Shown here piece after piece: positions 15,518-25,165 of a DNA stretch of 64,000 bases (position 1 is its first letter; every line of letters starts with the position of its first letter). Location: assembly GCF_041912895.1 (NCBI RefSeq), contig NZ_JAYSGI010000004.1, forward strand, positions 1-64,000, written 5' to 3'. Under the pieces are notes generated by a model. It saw only the letters and a program-made list of their open reading frames with translations. It did not search any database and was not told the DNA's origin. A program made the position numbers and the translations under genes. The stretch comes from Pelagerythrobacter sp041912895 (GTDB lineage: Bacteria > Pseudomonadota > Alphaproteobacteria > Sphingomonadales > Sphingomonadaceae).

Positions 15518-18500
15518 ATGATCGACCGCACTGGCAGCACTTTCGAAATCCGCCACGCTCTTCTGGGAGGTATTTCCGCCGTCGCCCTGACGTGTGCGCT
15601 CGCTCCGGCGGCATACGCGCAGGATAGCGAGGAGCCGGAGAGCCAGGACGAGGGATCGTCCAGCGAGATCGTCGTCACCGGCGTCCGGCTGAACCTCGAG
15701 ACCGCGCAGGCGCGCAAGCGCAACGCGGATACCGTCGTCGATTCGATCACCGCGGAAGATATCGGTTCCTTTCCCGACAAGTCGGTGGCCGAGGCGCTGC
15801 AGCGCGTGCCGGGCGTCACCGTGGTCCGCTTCGCCGGCACGGACGACACCTCGCACTTCTCCGCCGAACCCTCGGGCGTCATCATTCGCGGGCTCAATCA
15901 GGTCCGCTCCGAATTCAACGGGCGCGATACCTTCAGCGCCAATTCCTCGCGCGGGTTGAGCTGGCAGGACGTCTCGCCCGAGCTGCTGTCGGGCGTCGAT
16001 ACCTACAAGAACCAGACGGCCGACCTGATCGAGGGCGGGATCGCGGGCACGGTGAACCTGCGCACCCGCGTTCCGTTCGACAGCGACGGGCGGCTGATCT
16101 CGATTTCGATCAAGAACACCTACGGCGACATCGCGAAGCGCTCGACGCCCGAGATTTCCGGCATCATCTCCGATCGCTGGGAGACCGGGATCGGCGAATT
16201 CGGTCTGCTGCTGAACGGCGCCTATTCGCGCGCGATCACCGCCAGCCAGGGCGTGCAGTACGAGCGGATGGGCATTTTCCAGGACGTGTTCGCGCCGGGA
16301 ACGCAATACATCCCGAGCGGCATCTTCATGCGCGACAACGAATACGACCGTAAACGCTACGGCATCGCGGGCGCCGCACAATGGCAGTCGAACGACGGCA
16401 CGATGCAGCTGACCGCGCAGTACCTGCGCTCGCAATACGACAACAGCTGGCGCGAACATGCGATCTTCTCGAGCGCGTTCAGCGTCTACGGCCAGCCGAG
16501 CGACTATGTCGTCACCGATCCCACGCTGGTCAATCCGCTGGAGGGTACCGACCCGTTCCAGTTCGACGAGGACGGGAATTTCCTGTCCGGCTGGTGGTCC
16601 GCGCCCCGGCCCTATGTCGGCGAAGGCGACGACAATTTAGGGCTCGGCGTGAACGAGGATGGCGAGGCGTTCTTCAACCGCTGCTACGCGTGGGAAGGGT
16701 GCACCAATCCCCAGCGCGCGCCGCAGCTCGACACCGCCGCGAACGCGCTGAAGAACAAGCAGATCACGCAGGATTTCGGCCTGAACTTCCGCTGGGACGT
16801 GACCGACCGCCTGCGCGCGACGTTCGACGCGCAATACGTCGATGCCAGCGTGAACAACTACAACGCCTCGGTCACCGCGCGCACGTTCGCCAATACGTTC
16901 GTGGATCTCACCGGCGAATATCCGCGCCTCCAGATCGAGCCGACCGAAGCCGACAACATCAATCTTTCGTCGGGCGGCGTCATCAACCCGAACAACTATC
17001 ACTACTACGCGATCACCGATCACACCGAGGACAGCGAAGGCGAGGAAGTCGCCTTCCGCGGCGATCTCGAATACGATGTCGACTCCGGCTGGCTCGATGC
17101 GATCAAGGTCGGCGCCCGCTATGCGGACCGCGACCAGACGATCCGCTGGGGCGCCTACAACTGGGCGAACATCTCGAACAACTGGACATATACCCAGGCG
17201 CCCTATTTCAACATCGACAGCCCGGCCTACGCGCCCGGCACCAACCGGCCGTTCAGCTTCGGCAACGACTTCTTCGCCGGCGACCAGATCAACCAGTATA
17301 CGTTCCCGTTCTTCAACATGGACCTGTTGCAGAATCGCGAGACGCTGGGCGCCGCGCTGGGCCGGCCTTCGATCGGCGTGGGTGAATATTACCCCGTGTG
17401 TTCGGGCGAGGGCTATCGCGCCGGAGAGATCGTGGCGGACGAATTCGGCTGCTACCTGCCGGGCGAAATCCACGAGGTGAGCGAACGAACGGTCGCGACT
17501 TATGCGATGGCGCGGTTCGGCGGACCCGGGCTGGCGCTGGGCGACGTGGGAGTGTCGGGCAATGTCGGCGTCAGGCTCGTCTGGACGCGCGATCGCACCA
17601 ACGGATCGATCACCTATCCGACCCCGTTCACCGAGAACCAGTTGAGCTGCGAACGCGGCACCGATCCGACGACCGGCCTGCCCACGGCCACGCCGGGCTG
17701 TGTCATCACGGCGGACGAGATCGCGTTCAACACCGGCGAGTTCGTGGCCGGAAACACCAGTATCGACCACTTCCACGCGCTGCCCAGCTTCAACATCAAG
17801 TTCGACCTGACCGACAAGCTGGTATCGCGCTTCGCCTATTCGCGCGCCATGTCGCGTCCCGATTTCGGGCTGTTGCGCAACTACGTGGTGGTCAACCGGC
17901 TGAGCCCCAATCTCAACGACCGGTCCGATCCGAACATCACCTTCGACGAAGATGGCAACGCGGTCGCCTACGACTGGCAATATACCGCACAGGCGGGCAA
18001 CCCCGGTCTCAAGCCGATCACCGCCGATCAGTTCGACCTCACGATGGAATACTATTTCGCACCGGCCGGGTCGTTCACCGTGACGGGATTCTACAAGAAA
18101 TTCCACGACTACATCCAGTCGGGCGCATTCACGCTGTCGACCACGAACAACGGGGTGACGGAGGATGTGCGCATCATCCGCCCGGTCAACGGTGACGGCG
18201 CCAACATCTACGGCGCGGAGGTCGCGTTCCAGACGTTCTTCGACTTCCTGCCGTCCCCGTTCGACGGTTTCGGGGTGCAGGCGAACTACACTTACGTCCA
18301 CAACGACGGCATCCAGAGTGTCGGATTGACCAGCCAGACCGCCGGCGTGTCTGCGGGCGGCGGGCTCTCGCTCGACGATTCCACCGTGCAGGCCAACGCG
18401 CTCGAGGGTATCTCGAAGCACAGCTACAACCTCGTCGGGCTGTACGAAAAGGGGCGGGTCTCGGCGCGCGTCGCCTACAACTGGCGCTCCGAATTCCTCG

Positions 18501-18736
18501 TCACCGCCATCGATTCCGTGATCGGCTTCCCGATGTGGCAGGAGGATACCGGCTATCTCGATGCCTCGGTGCGCTTGCGTGTTTCCGAGGAGCTGGAATT
18601 CATCGTGGAAGGCACCAACCTGCTCAACACCGATACCGTCCTGTTGCAGCAGGTCGATGGCGACGGCACGCTGAAACCCGCATCGTGGTTCCGCAACGAC
18701 CGCCGGTTCCAGCTCGGCGCGCGGCTGACGTTCTGA
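15518..18736 (+). CDS. TonB-dependent receptor, likely chitooligosaccharide uptake
   Basis: A 1072-residue outer-membrane receptor. The N-terminal signal peptide (to about residue 33, ending AAYAQ) is followed by a TonB-box-like segment EIVVTGV and a plug domain with DIGSFPDKSVAEALQRVPGV. A long beta-barrel follows and ends in the terminal aromatic residue of ARLTF. Its size fits the large carbohydrate-type TonB receptors common in sphingomonads and Caulobacter. It heads a same-strand cluster with three halogenase-like genes and is flanked by chitinase, hexosaminidase and nag genes, so uptake of chitin-derived oligosaccharides is the likely job; the exact ligand is inferred. The 1325-codon antisense frame over it is a GC-driven shadow. 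Confidence 0.93.
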   Translation: MIDRTGSTFEIRHALLGGISAVALTCALAPAAYAQDSEEPESQDEGSSSEIVVTGVRLNLETAQARKRNADTVVDSITAEDIGSFPDKSVAEALQRVPGVTVVRFAGTDDTSHFSAEPSGVIIRGLNQVRSEFNGRDTFSANSSRGLSWQDVSPELLSGVDTYKNQTADLIEGGIAGTVNLRTRVPFDSDGRLISISIKNTYGDIAKRSTPEISGIISDRWETGIGEFGLLLNGAYSRAITASQGVQYERMGIFQDVFAPGTQYIPSGIFMRDNEYDRKRYGIAGAAQWQSNDGTMQLTAQYLRSQYDNSWREHAIFSSAFSVYGQPSDYVVTDPTLVNPLEGTDPFQFDEDGNFLSGWWSAPRPYVGEGDDNLGLGVNEDGEAFFNRCYAWEGCTNPQRAPQLDTAANALKNKQITQDFGLNFRWDVTDRLRATFDAQYVDASVNNYNASVTARTFANTFVDLTGEYPRLQIEPTEADNINLSSGGVINPNNYHYYAITDHTEDSEGEEVAFRGDLEYDVDSGWLDAIKVGARYADRDQTIRWGAYNWANISNNWTYTQAPYFNIDSPAYAPGTNRPFSFGNDFFAGDQINQYTFPFFNMDLLQNRETLGAALGRPSIGVGEYYPVCSGEGYRAGEIVADEFGCYLPGEIHEVSERTVATYAMARFGGPGLALGDVGVSGNVGVRLVWTRDRTNGSITYPTPFTENQLSCERGTDPTTGLPTATPGCVITADEIAFNTGEFVAGNTSIDHFHALPSFNIKFDLTDKLVSRFAYSRAMSRPDFGLLRNYVVVNRLSPNLNDRSDPNITFDEDGNAVAYDWQYTAQAGNPGLKPITADQFDLTMEYYFAPAGSFTVTGFYKKFHDYIQSGAFTLSTTNNGVTEDVRIIRPVNGDGANIYGAEVAFQTFFDFLPSPFDGFGVQANYTYVHNDGIQSVGLTSQTAGVSAGGGLSLDDSTVQANALEGISKHSYNLVGLYEKGRVSARVAYNWRSEFLVTAIDSVIGFPMWQEDTGYLDASVRLRVSEELEFIVEGTNLLNTDTVLLQQVDGDGTLKPASWFRNDRRFQLGARLTF

Positions 18737-18784
18737 TCGGCTCCGCAGGCTGGCGCGGGGGCTGCCGCGTGCTAGGTGCAGCAT

Positions 18785-20290
18785 ATGGCTGAACCGATCG
18801 AGCTCGTGATCGTGGGCGGCGGCACCGCCGGATGGATGTGTGCCGCCGCCTGCGCAGCGAAGCTCGACCGGCGGCACTACCGCGTGCGTCTGGTCGAATC
18901 GGAGGAAATCGGCACGGTCGGCGTCGGCGAAGCCACGCTGCCGCAGATGAAGGATTTCAACGACTTCCTCGGCCTCGACGAAGTCGCGTTCATGCAGGCG
19001 ACCCAGGCCAGCTTCAAGCTGGGCATCGAATTCGTCGACTGGGGCAGCCGGGGCGAGCGATATATCCATCCCTTCGGCACCTTCGGACGGCCGATCGGCG
19101 AGGCGGATTTCTTCAGCTACTGGGTCCGCGCGCACCATGATGGCACCGCGGCGCCGCTGCCGGATTACTGCTTCCCGATCGCGGCGGCCTGGCGCAACCG
19201 CTTCATGCTGCCCGGTCGCCGGCCGGACGAAATCGGCAGCGCGTTTTCCTACGCCTATCACCTCGATGCCTTTCTCTACGCCCGCTCTCTGCGCCGCTGG
19301 GCCGAAGCGCGCGGGATCGAGCGGGTCGAGGGCCGGATCGTCGAGGTGGAGCAGGCGAGCGAAACGGGCGCGGTCGATGCAGTGAAGCTGGCATCGGGCG
19401 AGCGCGTCGCGGGGGACCTGTTCGTCGACTGCTCGGGCTTTCGTTCGCTCCTGCTCGGCCAGACGCTGGGCGTCGAACTGGAAGACTGGTCGCAGTGGTT
19501 GCTGTGCGACAGCGCGGTGGCAGTGCCGTCCGTCCGCTCGGACGACTTCACCCCCTACACCCGCGCGACGCGGCGGCCCGCGGGGTGGCAGTGGCGCATC
19601 CCTCTCCAGCACCGCACCGGCAACGGCTACGTGTTCTCCCGCGCCGACCTGTCCGACGACGAGGCGGCCGCGGCGCTGCTGGCCAACCTCGACGGCGAGG
19701 CATTGGCGGAGCCGCGCGTCCTGCGCTTCACCCCCGGCAAACGCAGGCGAGCCTGGCACGGCAACGTGATCGCCATGGGGCTGGCGGGCGGTTTCCTCGA
19801 GCCGCTCGAATCGACCAGCATCTATCTCGTCCAGATGGCGATCATGCAGATGCTGACGCTGCTGCCTGCCGAACCTTCGATCGATCCAGCCCTGCGCAAC
19901 GAATTCAACCGGGTGATGGACGTCGAATACGATCGCATCCGCGATTTCCTGATCCTCCATTACATCGCCAACGAACCCGACAGCGCTTTCTGGCAACGGG
20001 CATGCGCGGTGGACGTGCCGGCCTCGCTGCACGACAAGATCGAACGCTTCCGGCACCGGGGCTATGTCCAGGCTTACCGCGACGGGCTGTTCGGCCCGCC
20101 GAGCTGGCAGGCGGTGCTGGTCGGCCAGGGGATCGTGCCGCGCCGCGCCGACCGGCTGGCCGACGTGCTGCCCGGCGACGTGCTGCAACGAAGGCTCACG
20201 GAACTGGCGAGAACGATCGCGCAAGCCGTTGAGGCCACGCCTTCGCACGAGAGGTTCGTCGCCGACTATTGCCCGGCGCCCGCGCCATGA
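18785..20290 (+). CDS. Tryptophan-halogenase-family flavoprotein 1
   Basis: A 501-residue flavin-dependent halogenase homologue. The FAD motif GGGTAGW is at about residues 11-17 and GTVGVGEAT follows. The catalytic lysine is in SFKLGIEFVDW (about Lys78), the diagnostic W-x-W-x-I-P appears as WQWRIPL, and the active-site Glu is in EPLESTS. All catalytic signatures are present. The start is ATG 18785; an in-frame GTG sits at 18776. It overlaps the next gene by ATGA. In sphingomonads such proteins are regularly linked to TonB receptors for carbohydrates, where the real substrate is unknown, so halogenation of tryptophan should not be assumed. Confidence 0.88.
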   Translation: MAEPIELVIVGGGTAGWMCAAACAAKLDRRHYRVRLVESEEIGTVGVGEATLPQMKDFNDFLGLDEVAFMQATQASFKLGIEFVDWGSRGERYIHPFGTFGRPIGEADFFSYWVRAHHDGTAAPLPDYCFPIAAAWRNRFMLPGRRPDEIGSAFSYAYHLDAFLYARSLRRWAEARGIERVEGRIVEVEQASETGAVDAVKLASGERVAGDLFVDCSGFRSLLLGQTLGVELEDWSQWLLCDSAVAVPSVRSDDFTPYTRATRRPAGWQWRIPLQHRTGNGYVFSRADLSDDEAAAALLANLDGEALAEPRVLRFTPGKRRRAWHGNVIAMGLAGGFLEPLESTSIYLVQMAIMQMLTLLPAEPSIDPALRNEFNRVMDVEYDRIRDFLILHYIANEPDSAFWQRACAVDVPASLHDKIERFRHRGYVQAYRDGLFGPPSWQAVLVGQGIVPRRADRLADVLPGDVLQRRLTELARTIAQAVEATPSHERFVADYCPAPAP

Positions 20291-21756
20291 ACGGTGCGGT
20301 GCGGCAGGTTGTGGTCCACGGGGGCGGGATCGCGGCGCCGATGGCGGCGCTGGCCCTCGCGCGCGCTTTCGGGCGTGTCGGGACCGCGGTGACATGGATC
20401 GATACGGGGGACGAGGCCTCGCCGCACGAGGCGCTGATCGCCCCGCCCGAGCTTGCCGCCTTCCACCGCCTCCTTGGCATAGCGGATGAAGCGCTGGTGC
20501 GTAGAGCCAGCGGCACGATCGCCATGGGGCAGCAGTTCGTCGGCTGGTCGGGCGGCGCGGGCGATTTCCTCCATGCCTACGGCGATGCCGGCAGATCGTA
20601 TGCCTCGCTCCCATTCATCCAGCACTGGGCGCGCGCGCGACAGGCGGGTCTAAAGGTCGCGCTGGAGGATTTCTGTTTGGCGGCGGCGGCGGCGCGGCAG
20701 GGTCGGACGCGGGTCAGGAAGCCGCCCGACGCGCAGCCGGCGGTTAAGCACGGCTGGCACCTGCACGCCGCGGCCTACGCCGGTTTGCTCCGTACCGCCT
20801 GCGAGCGCGAGGGTGTGCGGATCGTGGCGGGGCCATGCGCGGCCAGTGAAGCCGCAGACGGCCACCTGCGGGCGATCACGGTGGATGGCGGCGAACGGCT
20901 GGAAGCCGAACTGTTCATCGATGCCGATGGCGCGCTGGCCGATGCCGCCGGTGGGCCCGATGCGATATCGGCCCCGCCGTCCTGCGACCGGCTGCTGCGC
21001 GCGAGCGGGCCGGCTCTCGATCCGATGCCGCTCTACAGCCGCATCGCCGCGCATGGCGCCGGATGGATGGCGGTGATCCCACTGCGCGACCGCACGGCGT
21101 ATGAGTTCGTCTATTCCTCGCCGCATATGGACGACGACGAGGCGCGCCACGAGTTCGGCGCGATGTCGGGCGGACCCATGCGGGTGGCGGAGGTGCCTGA
21201 GACGCTGGCGATGCGCCACCGGCCCGCACCGTGGCAGGGGAACGTGGTGGCGATCGGTCGGGCTGCGGGACTGCCGGTGCCGCTCGACGGGGCCGACATG
21301 CTGCTGCTCCAGCTCGCCATTGCGCAACTGGTGCTGCTGTGGCCGATCGATGCGGCCGCGATGCCCGAAGCGGATATCTACAACGAGGAGATGGCAGGCA
21401 GCCGGACGCACCTGGGGGAATTCACCGCGCTGCATTTCCGCCTTGCCGATCGCGCGGGGGAACCCTTCTGGGAGGCTGCCCGCGCGCGGGAAATCTCCCC
21501 CGAGCTGGCGGCCCGGATCGACCTGTTCGCCGCGCGCGGCATAGTCGCCCAGTTCAGCCACGAGGCGTTGGTGGAAGACAGCTGGTCGCTGTGCCTCACC
21601 GGCCACGGGATCGTACCGCGCAGCTTCGATCCGCAGGCGCTGGCGGTCGACGAACAGGCACTGATCGCCGAATTCCAGCGCCAGCTGCGCGGCGTAGCGG
21701 ACGCGGTGAACGCCATGCCGACCCATGCCGAGGTGCTACGCGGAATCGCCGGATGA
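20287..21756 (+). CDS. Degenerate tryptophan-halogenase-like protein 2 (catalytic residues lost)
   Basis: A 489-residue homologue of its two neighbours, coupled to both by ATGA overlaps. The FAD site is altered to HGGGIAAP. The catalytic Lys position reads GTIAMGQQFVGW (Met instead of Lys). W-x-W-x-I-P is reduced to GWMAVIPL, and the active-site Glu motif PLEST is PLDGA. The length and C-terminal GHGIVPRSF segment are conserved, and the frame is intact, so this is a maintained but probably non-halogenating paralogue. A structural partner, flavin-binding scaffold or regulator of the flanking enzymes is possible. No function is established. Confidence 0.82.
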   Translation: MNGAVRQVVVHGGGIAAPMAALALARAFGRVGTAVTWIDTGDEASPHEALIAPPELAAFHRLLGIADEALVRRASGTIAMGQQFVGWSGGAGDFLHAYGDAGRSYASLPFIQHWARARQAGLKVALEDFCLAAAAARQGRTRVRKPPDAQPAVKHGWHLHAAAYAGLLRTACEREGVRIVAGPCAASEAADGHLRAITVDGGERLEAELFIDADGALADAAGGPDAISAPPSCDRLLRASGPALDPMPLYSRIAAHGAGWMAVIPLRDRTAYEFVYSSPHMDDDEARHEFGAMSGGPMRVAEVPETLAMRHRPAPWQGNVVAIGRAAGLPVPLDGADMLLLQLAIAQLVLLWPIDAAAMPEADIYNEEMAGSRTHLGEFTALHFRLADRAGEPFWEAARAREISPELAARIDLFAARGIVAQFSHEALVEDSWSLCLTGHGIVPRSFDPQALAVDEQALIAEFQRQLRGVADAVNAMPTHAEVLRGIAG

Positions 21757-23267
21757 GCGTGCCGGGCCCGAAGATCCGCCGCATCGTCATCGTCGGTGGC
21801 GGCACGGCGGGCTGGATGACCGCCGCGGCGTTGGCCCGCGCCCTTTCCGGTCAGGGGGCTGGAGCGAGACACGAGATAACGCTGATCGAATCCGAGGCGA
21901 TCGGCACCGTCGGGGTGGGCGAGGCGACCGTGCCGCCGATCCACGAGTTCAATCGCTACCTCGGTCTCGATCCCGCCGAACTGCTGCAGGCGACGCGGGG
22001 CACGATCAAGCTCGGCATCGAATTCGAGGGCTGGGGCGGCGCGGGCCAGCGCTATTTCCACCCGTTCGGCTATCTCGGCACCGAAATGGGCGGCATCCAT
22101 TTCCACCACTACTGGCTGCGGCATCTGGCCGCCGGCGGCGACCCCGACCACGGCCCCTACAACCTGCCGACGATGGCCGCTCGCGAAGGGCGGTTCGCAC
22201 CCGCGACATCGGCCGGCCCGGTGCACCACGCAGTGCATTTCGATGCCTCTGCCTATGCCAAGGTACTGCGCGGGCTGGCGGAAGCAAAAGGCGCGCAACG
22301 GATCGAAGGCAAGGTCGCCGATGTGGCCCTGCGCGGGGACGACGGGCATATCGAAGCCGTGACGATGGAGGACGGCCGCCGCATCGCGGGTGACCTGTTC
22401 GTCGATTGCTCGGGTTTTCGCGGGCTGTTGATCGAACAGGCGCTCGAGACCGGCTATCACGAGTGGAGCCGCTGGCTGCCGTGCGACGCCGCGATCGCGC
22501 TGCCCGCCCGGCGTGACACCGATCCGCCGCCCTATACCCGCTCGACCGCGTGCGAGAGCGGATGGCGCTGGCGCATTCCGCTGCAGCACCGCGACGGCAA
22601 TGGCTACGTCTATTCGCGCGCCCATCTGGACGACGATGCTGCGGAAGCGGCGCTGCGCCCACACCTGCCCGGCGAGCCGCTGGCGGAGGCGAACCGGCTG
22701 CGCTTCACCGCCGGGCACCGCAAGGTGATCTGGAACCGGAATTGCATCGCGATCGGCCTGGCGGGCGGGTTCATCGAGCCGCTGGAATCGACCTCGATCC
22801 ACCTGATCCAGACCACCGTGATCCGCCTGCTGTCATTGCTGCCGCGCGACGGAATCGACCCGGCCGTGGTCGCGCGCTTCAATCGCGACGCGGTGCACGA
22901 ATACGAAACGATCCGGGATTTCGTGATCGCGCACTATGCCACCGCGGGGCGGCGCGACACGCCGTTCTGGCGCGATGTCGCCGCCGCCGGAATGCCCGAC
23001 AACCTGCGCGAGCGGATCGAGGCGTTTCGCGCGACCGGCAATATCCTGTTCGAACCGGGCGACCTGTTCGGCCCGACCAACTGGTTCTGCGTGCTCACGG
23101 GGCAGGGCGTGCGCCCGGAAAGCTGGCACCCCATCGCCGACGGACTGACCGGCGAAGAACTCGCTAGCCGGTTCGCCCGATTGCGCGAAGCCATAGCGAA
23201 GCAACTGGCGCAATTGCCGCCGCATGCGCGGTTCCTGCGCGAGAGCGGGGCGGCTCCCGGTGTCTAG
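21753..23267 (+). CDS. Tryptophan-halogenase-family flavoprotein 3
   Basis: A 504-residue flavoprotein with intact halogenase signatures: VGGGTAGWMTAAALA, GTVGVGEAT, TIKLGIEFEGW with Lys at about 86, WRWRIPLQHR, and EPLESTSIHLIQ. The start at ATG 21753 overlaps the preceding stop. It ends tail-to-tail with the GntR gene, sharing four bases (CTAG). Together the three tandem genes form one translationally coupled unit downstream of the TonB receptor. The biochemical substrate is unknown; the genomic setting points to chitin or GlcNAc metabolism rather than secondary metabolism. Confidence 0.88.
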   Translation: MSVPGPKIRRIVIVGGGTAGWMTAAALARALSGQGAGARHEITLIESEAIGTVGVGEATVPPIHEFNRYLGLDPAELLQATRGTIKLGIEFEGWGGAGQRYFHPFGYLGTEMGGIHFHHYWLRHLAAGGDPDHGPYNLPTMAAREGRFAPATSAGPVHHAVHFDASAYAKVLRGLAEAKGAQRIEGKVADVALRGDDGHIEAVTMEDGRRIAGDLFVDCSGFRGLLIEQALETGYHEWSRWLPCDAAIALPARRDTDPPPYTRSTACESGWRWRIPLQHRDGNGYVYSRAHLDDDAAEAALRPHLPGEPLAEANRLRFTAGHRKVIWNRNCIAIGLAGGFIEPLESTSIHLIQTTVIRLLSLLPRDGIDPAVVARFNRDAVHEYETIRDFVIAHYATAGRRDTPFWRDVAAAGMPDNLRERIEAFRATGNILFEPGDLFGPTNWFCVLTGQGVRPESWHPIADGLTGEELASRFARLREAIAKQLAQLPPHARFLRESGAAPGV

Positions 23268-24025
23268 CCGTTGAGTTCGGCCACCACGTCGTAGGTATCG
23301 CCGCGATAGAAGCTCTGCGTCACTTCCGCCGTCCGCCCGTCGGCCAGAAAGCCACGCCGCTCTATCAGCAGGCCGGGGGCGCCGGCTTCGACTGCCAGCA
23401 CTTCGGCTTGTTCAGGCGTGAAGGCGATCGCGCGCAGCCGCTGGAGCGCGCGCACGGGCAGGTGCCCGGCTTTCTCCAGCGCCTCGTATAGCGAAGCGCC
23501 GACCGCTTCGGTCGAAGGCAGGCAATAGGCCGGGATCGTCGCGTATTCGAGCGCCATCGAGATATCGTCGGCAAAGCGGATGCGGTGAAAACGATAGACG
23601 AGCGAGCCGGGGGAAAGGCCCAGCGACAGCGCTTCTTCCGGGGTCACGGACCCCGCCGTCTTGCTCACCCACTCGCTACGCGGCGTGAAGCCGCGCGACA
23701 GCATGTCCTGCGAAAACGAGGTCAGTTTTGAAAAGCTTTTCTCGACGCGGGGCCGGGTGACGAAAGTGCCCGCGCCGCGCCGGCGGGAGACGATCCCCTC
23801 GCTCACCAGCCCGTCCACCGCCTTGCGCACGGTGATGCGCGAGACGCCGAATTCCTCGGCCAGATCGCGCTCGGTCGGGATCGCTTCCTCGGCCTGCACG
23901 ACCTGCCGCTCGATCGCGTTGCGCAGCAGTTGCTGCAACTGGAGGTAGAGTGGGGTGGGCTCGTTCTTCTGGAGCGGCCCCACACGTTCGATCAGCGACA
24001 CCGGTGCAAGCTCCACTCTCGACAA
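23264..24025 (-). CDS. GntR/HutC-family transcription regulator (NagR-like)
   Basis: A 253-residue regulator. Residues 20-90 are a GntR winged helix (PTERDLAEEFGVSRITVRKAV and SRRRGAGTFV), followed by a UTRA ligand-binding domain (SLVYRFHRIRFADD, AFTPEQAEVLAVEAGAP, TQSFYRGDTYDVV). HutC-type regulators of this kind sense GlcNAc-6-phosphate or glucosamine-6-phosphate in many bacteria. The position inside the chitin/GlcNAc locus makes it the likely local repressor. Candidate operators with ATTGGT occur upstream of the nag operon, in the nagX/receptor divergent region, upstream of this gene and between the chitinase and hexosaminidase. Confidence 0.9.
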   Translation of the reverse strand: MSRVELAPVSLIERVGPLQKNEPTPLYLQLQQLLRNAIERQVVQAEEAIPTERDLAEEFGVSRITVRKAVDGLVSEGIVSRRRGAGTFVTRPRVEKSFSKLTSFSQDMLSRGFTPRSEWVSKTAGSVTPEEALSLGLSPGSLVYRFHRIRFADDISMALEYATIPAYCLPSTEAVGASLYEALEKAGHLPVRALQRLRAIAFTPEQAEVLAVEAGAPGLLIERRGFLADGRTAEVTQSFYRGDTYDVVAELNG

Positions 24026-24061
24026 GCCGGGACGGGAAATGGCGACGGCCTCGGCATATTG

Positions 24062-24079
24062 CCAATGTGTGCGATTGGT
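24062..24079 (-). promoter_or_regulatory. Candidate autoregulatory operator upstream of gntR
   Basis: CCAAT at 24062-24066 and ATTGGT at 24074-24079 form an inverted repeat about 37 bases upstream of the GntR start. It reuses the half-site found at the other nag-locus promoters, in the opposite arrangement. The assignment rests only on motif sharing. Confidence 0.35.
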
Positions 24080-24088
24080 ATGCTCGCG

Positions 24089-25165
24089 TCAATCTCGATT
24101 GCGAGCGGTTCGCATCGACAGACCGCGTTGCAGCGCGCGCGTAAGGCGGTGGTCGTCGGTATCCTGCGAAAGCTCCCACACCATTACCCCGCCTGCGATT
24201 TCGCGGGCGAGGCGCGCCTTGCGCTCGATCGTCTCGGGGCCGTTGAAGGTAATGTGGCGGCAGGTGGCGCAGAGGGACCCGACCACGTCGCCTTGCCGCC
24301 CGTCCGCGTCATGGGTGTTCGCGATGTCGCGGTAGGACCAATTGGGAGCTTCGCCGTTGAAACCGTAGCCGTAGAAAGGCACGCCCAGCACGAGCCGGTC
24401 CGGCGCTACCCCGCGATCGAGCCACAATTGCAAGTCGCGCGCGGCCATTGCCTGGCTCGCATGTTCGACCCCCGGCTCGCCCCAGGTCGGGCCGACCGCA
24501 TCGTACGACATCACGTTGACCAGATCGAACGAGGGGATCGAATCGACCGGGATCATGCCGCCTTCGTAGGATGCGGTCGCGCATGTCAGCAATTTGCCTT
24601 TCTCCCGCAGCCTGGCGGACAACGCAGCGACGAATGGCGTGTAGTTTCCATCCGTGTCGATCGCAGTCAGCAGTGCGCCTTCGATATCCACGTCGATCCC
24701 GTCGAGGCCGAGCGCATCGGCCAAGCCGATCAGTGCGTCGACGGCCTGCGAGCGGCGATCGGGCGCCAGCAGGGACCGCCAGTCGCCCGAGCATTCGGGA
24801 ATCACCCCGCCGCCGAGCGAGACGAGCACCTTCGCCCCGCCTTCCTGCAAGCGGCGCACGGTTTCGCGCAGTTCGCCCACCGAGAGCGCCGCTCCGTCCG
24901 CACCATTCATGCAGGTGAAGCTGCCGGATGCGATGTAGGCGCCGTCGCTGTCGGGGTTGGCGAACGCGATATTGAAATGGGTGAAGGCGGACGTGTCGGC
25001 GTGGTCGATCGTTTCCCCGAGCCCCTTGAATGCCGGCAAATAGCCGACGACGACCGGATCGGTATCACGCGACAGTGCGGGATAGCTTGCCAATACAAAT
25101 GAAAGACCAATCATCCAAGCAGCCAGCCGGGCGAGTCCGCCATTCCGATGTGTCACATTTCTCAT
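24089..25165 (-). CDS. Secreted GH18 chitinase
   Basis: A 358-residue glycoside hydrolase with an N-terminal signal segment (WMIGLSFVLASYPALS). The GH18 catalytic motif D-x-x-D-x-D-x-E is present as DGIDVDIE. The substrate-binding strands VVVGYLPAFKG, FDLVNVMSYDAVGPTWGEPG and GGVMVWELSQD are also typical. It cleaves beta-1,4 GlcNAc linkages of chitin or chitooligosaccharides in the periplasm or outside the cell. The start at ATG 25165 is chosen because a GGAG site precedes it and the signal peptide then begins correctly; the longer frame to 25231 is not needed. It is divergent from the GH20 gene. Confidence 0.9.
   Translation of the reverse strand: MRNVTHRNGGLARLAAWMIGLSFVLASYPALSRDTDPVVVGYLPAFKGLGETIDHADTSAFTHFNIAFANPDSDGAYIASGSFTCMNGADGAALSVGELRETVRRLQEGGAKVLVSLGGGVIPECSGDWRSLLAPDRRSQAVDALIGLADALGLDGIDVDIEGALLTAIDTDGNYTPFVAALSARLREKGKLLTCATASYEGGMIPVDSIPSFDLVNVMSYDAVGPTWGEPGVEHASQAMAARDLQLWLDRGVAPDRLVLGVPFYGYGFNGEAPNWSYRDIANTHDADGRQGDVVGSLCATCRHITFNGPETIERKARLAREIAGGVMVWELSQDTDDHRLTRALQRGLSMRTARNRD

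Noticed and set aside
16637..20614. 1325-codon open frame on the minus strand
   Set aside because: It lies antisense to the TonB receptor and first halogenase-like gene, both with clear family motifs; its composition is Arg/Asp-rich in the way of GC-skewed shadow frames and no domain is recognisable.
18785..23267. Secondary-metabolite halogenation cluster
   Set aside because: No NRPS, PKS or indole pathway genes are nearby; the context is a chitin/GlcNAc uptake and degradation locus.
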